A stretch of 64,000 nucleotides of DNA, from the NCBI GenBank assembly GCA_963676385.2, contig CAXXMM010000014.1, forward strand, positions 124,001 to 188,000. The letters run 5' to 3'. Numbering within the stretch: the first letter of the stretch is position 1; every line of letters starts with the position of its first letter. The notes beneath the pieces are model-generated. The model was not told the DNA's origin and did no database searches. It was given only the letters and a program-made list of their open reading frames with translations. The position numbers and the translations under genes were made by a program. This document shows positions 53,252 through 62,422 of this stretch, one piece after another. Source of the DNA: UBA1422 sp963676385. Its GTDB lineage: Bacteria; Bacillota; Clostridia; Peptostreptococcales; Anaerovoracaceae.

Positions 53252-54267
53252 TGGATTTAAGAGATAAAACCGTACAGGAACTAAGGGATTTGTTTTTATC
53301 TATGGGTGAAAAACCTTTCAGAGGCGGACAACTTTTCCGTTGGATTGCCCGTGGTGTAGTGAATTTTGAAGAAATCACAGATTTGCCGGCTGTTTTGCGG
53401 GAAAAACTAGAGCAGACTGGAACCCTGGCTAACATGACGACTGAGAAACTGCAAATATCCCCTAAAGATGGTACCCGGAAATATCTATTTCGTTTGTTGG
53501 ATGGCAATACGGTTGAAACAGTTTTGATGAAATATGAATACGGAAATAGCGTTTGTATTTCCTCTCAAGTGGGATGTGCCATGGGATGTAGCTTTTGCGC
53601 ATCGGCTTTAGATGGGTTTCTTCGGAATCTTACTGCAGGAGAGATGGTAGGGCAGATTCTTGAAGCCCAAAGAAATATTGAAGAAAAAGTAAACCACATT
53701 GTGGTTATGGGCACAGGAGAACCCTTTGCTAATTATGAAAACTTGTGTAAATTCATTGGAATGGTTCATGAAAAAGAAGGGCTAAACTTGGGGCTTCGAA
53801 ATATTACCGTTTCTACTTGTGGGCTGATTCCTGAGATGGAAAGGTTTGCCAAAGAATTCCCCCAGGTAAATCTAGCGGTTTCTCTCCACGGCCCTACGGA
53901 TGAAATTAGGTCTGCCATGATGCCCGTCAATGAAAAATACTCCATAGATCAAATCTTGGCTGCCTGTCGCAGATGTATTCAAGTAACCGGCAGGCGGATC
54001 ACCTTTGAATATGCCTTGGTTGCGGGGGTCAATGACAGCATTGAAGACATTGACTTGCTGGCTGGAAAGTTGAGAGGGCTTCTTTGTCATGTGAATCTAA
54101 TTCCTTTAAATCCAGTTATGGAAACCGGCCTTGCCGGCACGAAAAGAAAGCATGCGCTGGAACTACAAGCACGATTGGAATCTAAAGGCATCACTGCAAC
54201 AATTCGACGAGAGATGGGAACAGACATAGATGGGGCTTGTGGGCAACTACGGCAGAACGGAAAATAA
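53248..54267 (+). CDS. rlmN: 23S rRNA (adenine-2503-C2)/tRNA-A37 methyltransferase RlmN
   Basis: Radical SAM methyltransferase. 339 residues. FRGGQLFRWI start, the cluster motif C110-AMG-C114-SF-C117, GTGEPFANYENL, and the C-terminal RREMGTDIDGACGQLR containing the second catalytic cysteine. ATG overlaps the ileS stop by four bases; a second ATG follows at once. Confidence 0.95.
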   Translation: MMDLRDKTVQELRDLFLSMGEKPFRGGQLFRWIARGVVNFEEITDLPAVLREKLEQTGTLANMTTEKLQISPKDGTRKYLFRLLDGNTVETVLMKYEYGNSVCISSQVGCAMGCSFCASALDGFLRNLTAGEMVGQILEAQRNIEEKVNHIVVMGTGEPFANYENLCKFIGMVHEKEGLNLGLRNITVSTCGLIPEMERFAKEFPQVNLAVSLHGPTDEIRSAMMPVNEKYSIDQILAACRRCIQVTGRRITFEYALVAGVNDSIEDIDLLAGKLRGLLCHVNLIPLNPVMETGLAGTKRKHALELQARLESKGITATIRREMGTDIDGACGQLRQNGK

Positions 54268-54302
54268 TATGAGATTTAGTGATTCTATTTATTTTTATTG
54301 TA

Positions 54303-54331
54303 TTGTGCACCATCACCTGATGGTGTATAAT
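54303..54331 (+). promoter_or_regulatory. Promoter with an 18-bp palindrome filling its spacer
   Basis: TTGTGC (54303-54308), 17 bases, TATAAT (54326-54331). CACCATCA-CC-TGATGGTG (54308-54325) is a perfect inverted repeat placed between the two hexamers, the layout of a repressor operator that blocks or remodels the promoter. Confidence 0.6.
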
Positions 54332-54366
54332 TGTTTCTAAGTAAAATGAGTTGGGAGGCGGTTATT

Positions 54367-54789
54367 ATGGTGAGACTTTTGGTTGGCCACAAAGGTAGTG
54401 GCAAGACGAAACAGATGTTGGCATTGGCCAATGATTTGGTGGATAAATGCGATGGAAATGTGCTGTTTATCAACAAAAATGAGGATTTAATGTATGAATT
54501 GAAACATGCAATCCGCAATGTATGTATGGAGGAATATCCTCACATCACCAATAGTGATGAGTATATTGGTTTTATCTACGGGATGATTAGTTCCGATCAT
54601 GATATAGATACCATGTTTATCGATGGAATTTTGCGTCATGCAGATGTTTCCCTCGGCAATTTGCCAGAGTTTATCGAAAGACTGAAAATCATTTCTGACG
54701 ACTTCGGCATCCATTTCACCGTAAGCCTCAGTGCCGAGAAGGAAGAATTGATTGGTGTTGATTTCTCAAATTGTGAGATTCTAAACTAG
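54367..54789 (+). CDS. Small P-loop ATP-binding protein of unknown function
   Basis: 140 residues. Walker A GHKGSGKT at about 7-14, a Walker B-like segment MFIDG near 95. The rest has the look of a compact RecA-like ATPase and no further domain. Conserved small proteins of this type occur in Clostridia without a known role, sometimes labelled by weak similarity to other ATPases. GGGAGG lies upstream of ATG 54367; a longer reading from 54331 would start inside the -10 and is rejected. A terminator follows. Confidence 0.7.
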   Translation: MVRLLVGHKGSGKTKQMLALANDLVDKCDGNVLFINKNEDLMYELKHAIRNVCMEEYPHITNSDEYIGFIYGMISSDHDIDTMFIDGILRHADVSLGNLPEFIERLKIISDDFGIHFTVSLSAEKEELIGVDFSNCEILN

Positions 54790-54806
54790 TGACCTAAGAA
54801 ATATCA

Positions 54807-54830
54807 GGCGGTGCGTTGCACTGCCTTTTC
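54807..54830 (+). terminator. Terminator after the P-loop gene
   Basis: GGCGGTGC (54807-54814) and GCACTGCC (54818-54825) with one G-T pair and a GTT loop, then TTTT and a second T run. Confidence 0.7.
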
Positions 54831-54858
54831 AATTTTTGACTATGAAATGCGAGGCATG

Positions 54859-55737
54859 ATGAAAAAGGTATATTTATATGTGTTATTAACAGCTTTTCTT
54901 TTTGGCACCATGGAAGTTGCCCTTAAGATGGCTGGAAACCAGTTGGATGCATTTCAACTGACGTTTATTCGGTTTGTGTTGGGAGGAGCGCTTTTGTTTT
55001 TCCCGGCATTGGCAGATTTGAAGAAAAACAAGCTTCGGTTGAACCGAAGGGATTGGGGGCGGCTATTTTCATTGGGTGTTGTATGCATCCCTGTGAGCAT
55101 GGTTTTCTTCCAACTGGGAGTGCAAAACTCCAATGCGGCTACGGCGGCTGTGCTCTTTTGTGTCAATCCGCTTTTTACCATGGTATTAGCCCACTTTTTT
55201 GCCGGAGAACCGATGAATCGAGGCAAAGGGATTGCTTTTGTTTTGGGATTGCTGGGGATTTTAGCCATGATGAAGCCCTGGGATATTCAAGAAGGCAATA
55301 CCCTTTTAGGGATGTGCTACTCCTTGCTTGGTGCTTTCTTCTTCAGTGTTTATAGCATCATGGGAAAGAAAACCATCAAACGGCTGGGACCTTTTGTTCA
55401 AACCAGTTTTAGTTTTTTCTTGGGTTCGGCAGTTTTGCTTGTCATTATTCTCATTATGAGGAAACCGGTTTGGGCGGGGGTGACAGACCAATGGATACTG
55501 GTGCTTTACGTTGGATTTTTTGTTACAGGACTTGGATATCTGTTCTTTTTTCTGGCCATGCGAAGATCCAACGCTACCACCGCATCGGTTGCATTTTTTA
55601 TTAAACCGGTGATTGCGCCACTTATGGCTGCGTTGATATTGGGCGAGGCAATTTTATGGAACACCTATTTGGGAATTGGGTTCATACTAATGGCATCCTA
55701 TTTGCAAATGAATGATAAGGGGACTCCAAATGAGTGA
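54859..55737 (+). CDS. EamA/DMT-family transporter
   Basis: About 293 residues, ten hydrophobic helices in two EamA repeats. LLTAFLFGTMEVALK and FIRFVLGGALLF in the first half, YSLLGAFFFSVYSIMGKK and VAFFIKPVIAPLMAALILGE in the second. The drug/metabolite transporter superfamily; substrate unknown. Start at one of two adjacent ATGs (54856, 54859); a GTG at 54811 lies inside the terminator hairpin and is rejected. First gene of a six-gene run with overlapping ends. Confidence 0.87.
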   Translation: MKKVYLYVLLTAFLFGTMEVALKMAGNQLDAFQLTFIRFVLGGALLFFPALADLKKNKLRLNRRDWGRLFSLGVVCIPVSMVFFQLGVQNSNAATAAVLFCVNPLFTMVLAHFFAGEPMNRGKGIAFVLGLLGILAMMKPWDIQEGNTLLGMCYSLLGAFFFSVYSIMGKKTIKRLGPFVQTSFSFFLGSAVLLVIILIMRKPVWAGVTDQWILVLYVGFFVTGLGYLFFFLAMRRSNATTASVAFFIKPVIAPLMAALILGEAILWNTYLGIGFILMASYLQMNDKGTPNE

Positions 55738-56362
55738 GCTTGGCATACTGGATATTGAAAAAATTTTTTGCCCCAGAGAACCGGGGGTTGTAGGCAAGCA
55801 CAAGCTTTATGGGGTGCTTGTTCCTTTGGTATTAAAAGATGGAAAGCTACATCTTTTGTATGAGGTTCGGGCATCACAAATGATCAGGCAACCTGGGGAA
55901 GTATGTTTCCCCGGCGGACAGCTGGAAGCAGGGGAAACCATGGAACAATGCGCAATTCGGGAAACCATGGAGGAATTGGGCATTGACAGAAGTGGGATTC
56001 GGGTAGTGACAAGACTAGATACCTTGCACGCACATCCGGATATTTCACTATATTGTTATCTTGGAGTGCTGGATTTGGGGTGCCTTGCTTTGGCAGAGGC
56101 CAATCCGGATGAAGTGGCGGAGACTTTCCTTGTTCCACTTTCATTTTTTATGGAAAATCAGCCGGAAATCCACATGATGCAAGTGAAACCATTTATTGAG
56201 GATAATTTTCCCTATGACAAAATCAATTCTCCCAATGGCTATCAGTGGAGGATGGGGCAGTATGAGGTCCCTATCTATAATTATCATGGCCATGCCATTT
56301 GGGGAATGACAGCTAGAATTACTCGCAATTTTGTTGATATTATCAAGGAGGCAATCAAATGA
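55730..56362 (+). CDS. Nudix hydrolase, probable CoA pyrophosphatase
   Basis: 210 residues. Complete Nudix box in GQLEAGE-TMEQCAI-RETMEELG, preceded by the FPGGQ turn and the LYEVRASQM-RQPGEVCF stretch typical of the CoA-specific NudL group. Probable hydrolysis of CoA to phosphopantetheine and 3',5'-ADP. Overlaps the transporter by eight bases and the next gene by four. AAGGGGA upstream. Confidence 0.85.
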   Translation: MSELGILDIEKIFCPREPGVVGKHKLYGVLVPLVLKDGKLHLLYEVRASQMIRQPGEVCFPGGQLEAGETMEQCAIRETMEELGIDRSGIRVVTRLDTLHAHPDISLYCYLGVLDLGCLALAEANPDEVAETFLVPLSFFMENQPEIHMMQVKPFIEDNFPYDKINSPNGYQWRMGQYEVPIYNYHGHAIWGMTARITRNFVDIIKEAIK

Positions 56363-57162
56363 AATTTACATTGGCCTTATGTCAGATAAAAGGTTCTTTT
56401 GATAAAGAAATCAGCCGACAGCGTGCCGAAGAGGCAGTAACTGAGGCTGCCAAAAAAGCACAGGTTGTATCCCTTCCGGAAATGTGGAACTGCCCTTATG
56501 TCAGCAAGTATTTTAAAGAATATGGGGAACCGGAAGGGGGAGAAACCTTTCAGTTTTTATCAAGGTTGGCAAGGGATAATAATATTGTATTAATTGGAGG
56601 CAGCATTCCCGAAATTGACGGAGATAAAGTCTACAATACCTCCTTCTGCTTTGATGGTCAGGGAAACTTCCTTGGTAAGCATCGAAAAGCACATCTGTTT
56701 GATGTTGATATTAAAGGGGGCATCCGGTTTATGGAATCAGAAATTTTATCCCCCGGGAATTCGGCCACCATTTTAGATACCCAGTACGGAAAGATTGGCG
56801 TTGCCATTTGCTTTGACGTGCGATTCCCGGACTTTTTTCGAAAGATGGCACTTGAAGGAGTTAAATTAGTGGTTCTCCCTGCGGCATTCAGCAAAAAAAC
56901 AGGGGAAGATCATTGGGATTTTTCTCTGAGAGGGCGAGCATTGGATAATCAGATTTATCTTGCCGCCGCATCGCCAGCTCGTGATTTGGAAAGTCCATAT
57001 ATTTGTTATGGGTACTCAAGAATCATTGATCCATGGGGTCGGGTTTTGGCAACTGCCGGAACAGAGGAGGCTACTGTGTATGGGGAGATTGATTTTGATT
57101 ATGTGGATGATGTGAGAAATCAATTGCCGATTTTAAAAAATCGAAGACCGGAATTGTACTAG
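56359..57162 (+). CDS. Carbon-nitrogen hydrolase (Nit2/omega-amidase-like)
   Basis: 267 residues. Nitrilase triad: Glu in LPEMWNCPY (about 42), Lys in HRKAHLFD (about 113), Cys in AICFDVRFPD (about 154). Closest in look to omega-amidase/Nit2 enzymes that hydrolyse alpha-ketoglutaramate; other amide substrates are possible. AAGGAGG seven bases upstream. Confidence 0.87.
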   Translation: MKFTLALCQIKGSFDKEISRQRAEEAVTEAAKKAQVVSLPEMWNCPYVSKYFKEYGEPEGGETFQFLSRLARDNNIVLIGGSIPEIDGDKVYNTSFCFDGQGNFLGKHRKAHLFDVDIKGGIRFMESEILSPGNSATILDTQYGKIGVAICFDVRFPDFFRKMALEGVKLVVLPAAFSKKTGEDHWDFSLRGRALDNQIYLAAASPARDLESPYICYGYSRIIDPWGRVLATAGTEEATVYGEIDFDYVDDVRNQLPILKNRRPELY

Positions 57163-57232
57163 TCATAAAGCAAATGGATGCTTTACGGCGAAAAGAAAAA
57201 CCAGGGGAAACCTTAGAAAGAATAAGGCAATT

Positions 57233-58996
57233 ATGACATTCTTGCCCATGACAACAAAAGAAATGCAAGGTCTTGGTTGGACACAACCTGATTTTGTTTT
57301 GATTACTGGAGATGCCTATGTGGATCATCCCTCTTTCGGTGCGGCCATTATTGGTCGGCTATTGGAAAGGTATGGATATAAGGTAGCCATTTTGGCCCAG
57401 CCGGACTGGAAGTCCCCGGCGGATTTCCGCCGGTTCGGCAAGCCGAGGCTGGGATTTTTAATTACATCAGGGAATGTGGATTCCATGGTGAATCATTTTA
57501 GCGTTACCAGACATCGGCGGAAAACTGACAAATATGCCCCGGGGGGGGAAGCAGGGAAGCGACCGGATCGAGCTGTTATTGTGTACAGTAATCGTGCTCG
57601 GGAAGCCTACAAAGATGTACCGATTATTTTAGGTGGTTTGGAGGCAAGCTTACGTCGGTTGGCGCATTATGATTATTGGGAAGATGGAATGCGTCGTTCC
57701 ATCCTGTTGGACAGTAAAGCGGATATTCTGATTTATGGCATGGGGGAAAAAGCAATTCTTCAGGTTGCTGAGGCACTGGATGCCGGAATCAAAGGAAAAG
57801 AACTTTCTTGGATTCCAGGGACCTGTTATCTGTCGAAAAGCATACCTGATGGGGTGGAGGCACTGCGCCTGCCGGATTATGAAATGATTTTGGAAGATAA
57901 AGATTTGTATTGCAAAAGCTTTGCGATTCAATATAAAAACAATGATAGTCTGACGGCAAAGACGTTGGTAGAAGGGTATCATCAGGACAAACCTTCTTGC
58001 GTTTTTGTAGTGCAAAACCCACCGCAGCCCCCATTGGAGAGAGATGAACTGGATGACATTTATAGCATGACTTTTGAACGAAACTGGCATCCCGTATACG
58101 ACCAAGCTGGAGGGGTGCCTGCTTTGGAGGAGGTTGAGTTTAGCATAACGGCAAACAGAGGATGCTTTGGCAGTTGTAGTTTTTGCGCCTTAACCTACCA
58201 TCAAGGAAGGCAGGTTCGAAGCCGAAGCCAAGATTCTATTTTACATGAGGCTAACATCCTAAAGAACCGTCCCGGCTTTAAAGGATATATTCATGACATT
58301 GGCGGGCCCACCGCTAATTTTCGAAACCCATCTTGCAAGAGACAATTGACCAAAGGTGTATGCCCCAACAAAGAATGCCTGTATCCACAACCTTGCAAAG
58401 ACCTTGTGGTGGACCATGGGGAGTATTTGGACGTGCTGACAGCAGTAAGGGAACTTCCGGGAATCAAAAAAGTATTTATTCGCTCCGGGATACGTTATGA
58501 CTATCTCATGGCCGACCCGGATAAAAGGTTCCTACAGGAGTTATGTCAGTATCATATTAGTGGAACCCTTAAGGTGGCCCCGGAGCATGTGGCCCCGGAA
58601 ACCTTGAAGAAAATGAGAAAACCGGGAAGTCAGGTCTATGAGACTTTCAAAACCCAATATAATCATACGAATCAACAGCTACATATGAATCAATTTTTGA
58701 TCCCTTACTACATATCATCTCATCCGGGCTGCACTTTGGATGATGCCATTGATTTGGCAGTATATCTAAAGAAAGCCGGGTTTGTGCCGGATCAGGTTCA
58801 GGACTTTTATCCAACCCCCGGGACACTGGCAACGTGTATGTACTATACGGAAAAAGACCCATTCACCATGGAGCCTCTTTATGTGGCTAAAACAGCAGAA
58901 GAAAAAAGGATGCAACGAGCATTGCTGCATTTCAACAAAAAAGAAAACAGAACCCTTGTAGAAAAGGCTTTGAAGAAAGCCGGGAGGACTTTATGA
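57233..58996 (+). CDS. YgiQ-family radical SAM protein
   Basis: 587 residues. N-terminal DUF3362/UPF0313-type region FLPMTTKEM, FVLITGDAYVDHPSFGAA, GGLEASLRRLAHYDYWED; radical SAM cluster C-FGS-C-SF-C (about 316-323); the C-terminal half includes KVAPEHVAPETLKKM and DFYPTPGTLATCMYYT. Function unknown. The G8 run at 57541-57548 is in frame (PGGEAG). Its stop overlaps the methyltransferase start. Confidence 0.9.
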   Translation: MTFLPMTTKEMQGLGWTQPDFVLITGDAYVDHPSFGAAIIGRLLERYGYKVAILAQPDWKSPADFRRFGKPRLGFLITSGNVDSMVNHFSVTRHRRKTDKYAPGGEAGKRPDRAVIVYSNRAREAYKDVPIILGGLEASLRRLAHYDYWEDGMRRSILLDSKADILIYGMGEKAILQVAEALDAGIKGKELSWIPGTCYLSKSIPDGVEALRLPDYEMILEDKDLYCKSFAIQYKNNDSLTAKTLVEGYHQDKPSCVFVVQNPPQPPLERDELDDIYSMTFERNWHPVYDQAGGVPALEEVEFSITANRGCFGSCSFCALTYHQGRQVRSRSQDSILHEANILKNRPGFKGYIHDIGGPTANFRNPSCKRQLTKGVCPNKECLYPQPCKDLVVDHGEYLDVLTAVRELPGIKKVFIRSGIRYDYLMADPDKRFLQELCQYHISGTLKVAPEHVAPETLKKMRKPGSQVYETFKTQYNHTNQQLHMNQFLIPYYISSHPGCTLDDAIDLAVYLKKAGFVPDQVQDFYPTPGTLATCMYYTEKDPFTMEPLYVAKTAEEKRMQRALLHFNKKENRTLVEKALKKAGRTL

Positions 58997-60380
58997 GTCT
59001 GATAATGCGTTTACCCGAAATTTTGGAAAAGGCAAAAGCCGAATATCAGGCATCAATTCGTGGAACATATGATACTGTGGAAATCCTTGAGCAGAAATCG
59101 GAGATGCCTGAGGGGATTTCTGATGAAAATACAACAAATTTTGACAATCAACTGGTGTATGGAGAGAATCTTTCTTACATGAAGTATCTGTTTGAAAAAC
59201 AAAAAATGGATGGTGGTATTCAACTGATTTATGTGGACCCCCCGTTTTATTCAGGCAGCAATTATCAAGCCAGTATTCGAATAGAATCTCCCTTATTGGA
59301 TTCAATTCCCTCGATTAAGCCCTTGGTTTATGACGATCGTTGGGAGCATGGGTTGGAAGATTACCTGACCATGCTATGTGGAAGACTATTTATGATGCGG
59401 GATTTATTGACGGAGGATGGAAGCATTTGGGTTCATTTGGATTGGCATGTGGTTCATTATGTTAAAATATTAATGGATGCCATCTTTGGTGAAAAGAATT
59501 TTGTCAATGAAATCATTTGGCAGTACAAATCTGGGGGAACCAGCAAAAATCATTTTTCCAGAAAGCATGACACGCTGTTATTTTATGGAAAGAATCCCAA
59601 GCCATCCCTGACCATTCCGCTGGAGAAGTCCTATAACCGGGAATACAAACCCTACCGTTTCAAAGAGCGTCAAAGAATACAAAGACGAGCTAGGTTGGTA
59701 TACCATGGTAAATATGAAAGACGTTTGGAAAATTGATATGGTTGGAAGAACCTCAAGGGAACGAACGGGGTATGCGACTCAAAAACCAGAAGCATTAATC
59801 CGAAGAATTCTCGAAAGTTGTACCAAAGAAGGAGATTTGTGTGCGGATTTTTTCTGCGGGGCAGGGACCCTTGCCGCTACCGCTCAAAAAATGAACCGTA
59901 GGTGGATTGCTTGTGACATGGGGCCTTTGGCCGTAGCCACCACAGAGAAACGCCTTGCCAAAGATGGGGGGAGCTTTTCGTTATTGGGTTCAAAAAGAGT
60001 TAAATACAAAAGGTGCAGGATTCTTGACGGTGCGAGGGGAATTCCTTGAGACTCCGTTTTCAGACAAAAAAATGCTGCGATTAACGTTGGAAGACTACCA
60101 TCCACATGTGGAAGTCTTGCCTTTGGAAGATGATTGCAAGAATGCGGTCCTTTCGATTATTGAAAAAGATCCGTTACAATTAATGGATTACTGGAGTGTA
60201 GATTTTAATTATGATGATGAGCACCACAGACCGACAATGTGCTTTGTAAAGGGGAAAGATCGGATAGAAACCGTCTGTGAAAAAATGCAGGGACGTTTCG
60301 GACAAGTCAGCCTGCGGTTTTGTGATGTTTTTGGAAACAGTTACTTTCATGTGATTGATATGACGGACCAATCAACATGA
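58993..60380 (+). CDS. Site-specific DNA methyltransferase (beta-class, adenine), two +1 frameshifts in sequence
   Basis: About 461 residues after correction. Motif IV VDPPFYSGSNY (about residue 78) comes before motif I FFCGAGTLAAT (about 287), the order of beta-class N6-adenine or N4-cytosine enzymes similar to type III Mod subunits; the DPPF form favours adenine. The first break is around 59665-59667 (AAAGAGCG; one A extra) and gives RFKGVKEYKDELGWYTMVN when repaired. The second is the G3 at 59986-59988. No restriction subunit or specificity gene is near, so it is an orphan modification enzyme. It shares ATGA with the YgiQ gene (GGGAGG upstream) and is part of the same operon. Confidence 0.85.
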
Positions 60381-60400
60381 ATAAACAGGAGAAAAATCAA

Positions 60401-61296
60401 ATGAAAAGATCCAAAATAACAAAAGAAAAAATCAGAGAGTATGCTTTGGACTTGGTGGTGTTGGTGCTAGCAAGTGCCATTGGATCCTATGCTACGGTTT
60501 CTGTCATGATTCCATATGGCTTGACTTCCGGTGGGCTGACAGGCATTGTTCGAATTCTACAGGCACATGTGGATTTCAGTTTTTCCCTTATGTATTATGC
60601 AGGGTCGGCGGTTATTTTGATTTTGGTGGCAATCTTTTTAGGCCTTCGGGAAGCGCGAAAGGTTCTTATGTTGACTATTTTGTACCCGGCGGTGCTAATG
60701 CTGTTTGAATATCTGAATTTGCCGTTTCTTGTCCACAAGGATATGTTCCCTTGCTGTGATTTTCTGTGGTGTCTTTAACGGGATTTGCACCGGCATGATT
60801 TTCTGGAGAGGCTATTCCTTTGCAGGGACTGATGCGTTGGCAAAGATTATCCGCAAAAAAAATATTTCCACACTTTTCTCAAAGCAAAATTTTAATGGCA
60901 ATTGATACCATCATTATTATCGGATCTGCCATTGTCTTTGGCATTAACATTGCTCTTTATGCCTTAATTACTCAGATTGTCATTTCCAAGACCATTGATT
61001 TTGTATTATATGGTTTTGAATCAAAAATTGTTCAGATGGAGATTATCACGGAGAAATCTGACGATTTATTGAATTTTATCATGAATGATATTGGCAGAGG
61101 TGTTTCAATTCATAAAGTGGAGGGGGGATTTACCCGAACAACCAGATCTCAACTTCGTTTATTGTGTTCCCCTCGAGAAAGTATTAGCGTGAAGCGGGGA
61201 ATTGCCAAAATTGATCCAGAGGCATTTGTAACCCTAATACAGGTGGATTCAGTATGGGGATTTGGCAAGGGATTTAGCGACATCAAAAAAGATTAA
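60401..61296 (+). CDS. YitT family membrane protein (DUF2179 C-terminus), two +1 frameshifts in sequence
   Basis: About 297 residues after correction. Five to six hydrophobic helices (ASAIGSYATVSVMIPYGLTSGG, YYAGSAVILILVAIFLGL, AVIFCGVFNGICTGMIFWRG, IDTIIIIGSAIVFGINIAL), then the cytosolic DUF2179 domain (IVQMEIITEKSDDL ... RLLCSPRESISVKR). Function unknown in this family. The frame breaks at C3 60748-60750 (should be CC, giving KDMFLAVIFCG) and at A8 60855-60862 (should be A7, giving IIRKKIFPHFSQSK). Start set at 60401 because CAGGAG lies nine bases upstream; 60377 overlaps the methyltransferase stop but has no site. Confidence 0.85.
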
Positions 61297-61794
61297 CTAG
61301 TCCATACCCCAAAGCCCTTTGTCGGCATCTCTAGCCTCTGATTGAAGCTTTGTAAAGTCATCCACATAACGGACATTGGGTGGGAAGGTGGCCAACATAG
61401 CATGGCCCTCTTGGAGTAGGGTTTTATTGAACATTTTGTCATTCAACCAAACATATGCCAAAATTCTCCCGTATTTGTCGGTTTCGGCGACATCATATTC
61501 CAAATATACTTGTTGCCCTTCCAGTTGTTGGCGGGTAAATTCTGAAGCAATTTTTCCATAGGGGACGTTTCGCGTTTCATCCGGATGTACTGATTCAGGG
61601 GTGTCTACCCCGATGAGGCGCACCTTTTTTTCGGCGCCTGCCATATGGACTACAATGGTATCTCCATCAACTACCCGGGTGACTTGAAAGGGTCCATCCA
61701 AATCCCCTTTGTTTTCGTCGGGAAACACAACAAATATAATCACAATGAGCAAGGTAAGTAGGACAGTAATACTGGATTTTTTTCTTCGTTTCAA
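61297..61794 (-). CDS. Membrane-anchored thermonuclease (SNase-like)
   Basis: 165 residues. One N-terminal hydrophobic segment (about 9-25) after a basic stretch acts as a signal or anchor. Staphylococcal nuclease fold: VVDGDTIVV (metal-binding Asp), RLIGVDTPES (catalytic Arg), and TDKYGRILAYVWL with the second Arg. Calcium-dependent DNase/RNase outside the membrane. The start is a TTG (minus, 61794) with AGGAGG 10 bases upstream. Its stop abuts the yitT stop. Confidence 0.88.
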   Translation of the reverse strand: MKRRKKSSITVLLTLLIVIIFVVFPDENKGDLDGPFQVTRVVDGDTIVVHMAGAEKKVRLIGVDTPESVHPDETRNVPYGKIASEFTRQQLEGQQVYLEYDVAETDKYGRILAYVWLNDKMFNKTLLQEGHAMLATFPPNVRYVDDFTKLQSEARDADKGLWGMD

Positions 61795-61892
61795 AATATA
61801 AGTTCCTCCTGTTTGCTTATAAATTATATCATATGAATTGAGGAATTGTGTTGTAGAATCTTATATGATGTCTGTGAATCATAAGATGCAAC

Positions 61893-61921
61893 TTGCACAA
61901 GCATTGGCGTAGTGTTAATAT
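61893..61921 (+). promoter_or_regulatory. Putative promoter for nfeD-SPFH-Smr
   Basis: TTGCAC (61893-61898), 17 bases, TAATAT (61916-61921), 38 bases before the start. Confidence 0.45.
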
Positions 61922-61959
61922 TAATTAGCAGGCAAAATTTGCTTGGGAAGGAGGTCTAT

Positions 61960-62412
61960 ATGACTTTATTGGGAGTCACTATTCCAATGGCATTGGGTTG
62001 GCTCATTATCGCCTTTGTTTTTGCGATAATTGAAGCGTTTACCCTTGGCCTCACCACCATTTGGTTTGCGGGAGGCGCAGCAGCAGCTGTTGTGGTTGCT
62101 TTGCTGGGGTTGCCCATACCGGTTCAGGTGGTTGTCTTTGTAGTGGTGTCCATATTGTTGTTGGTGCTGACCCGGCCTTGGGCGATGAAACACTTTAAGT
62201 CCAAGTTGGAGAGCACAAACATTGATGCGGTGATTGGGAAAGAGGCGATGGTGACACAGGAGATTAGTCCCTTTTCTGCAGGAGAAGCCAAGTTGAATGG
62301 ATTGATTTGGGTGGCATTGGCTACCGACAAAAACAAGACTATTCCGGCTGGGACTGCGGTGAAAGTGGATGCTGTAGAAGGTGTGAAGTTGATTGTCACA
62401 CCGTTAGAATAG
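61960..62412 (+). CDS. NfeD-family membrane protein
   Basis: 150 residues. Two or three membrane helices (GWLIIAFVFAIIEAFTLGL, AAAAVVVALLGLPIP, VVVFVVVSILLLVLT) followed by an OB-fold NfeD domain (IGKEAMVTQEISPFSAGEAKLNG). NfeD proteins work with SPFH proteins in membrane microdomains; the SPFH gene follows after 10 bases. GGAAGGAGG upstream of ATG 61960. Confidence 0.88.
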   Translation: MTLLGVTIPMALGWLIIAFVFAIIEAFTLGLTTIWFAGGAAAAVVVALLGLPIPVQVVVFVVVSILLLVLTRPWAMKHFKSKLESTNIDAVIGKEAMVTQEISPFSAGEAKLNGLIWVALATDKNKTIPAGTAVKVDAVEGVKLIVTPLE

Positions 62413-62422
62413 GAGGATATCT

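Noticed and set aside
54811..54858. GTG start for the DMT transporter
   Set aside because: It lies inside the terminator hairpin of the preceding gene, and the added residues do not look like a transporter start.
57541..57548. G8 run as a further frameshift in the YgiQ gene
   Set aside because: The frame reads through into the conserved sequence PGGEAGKRPDRAVIVYSN without a break.
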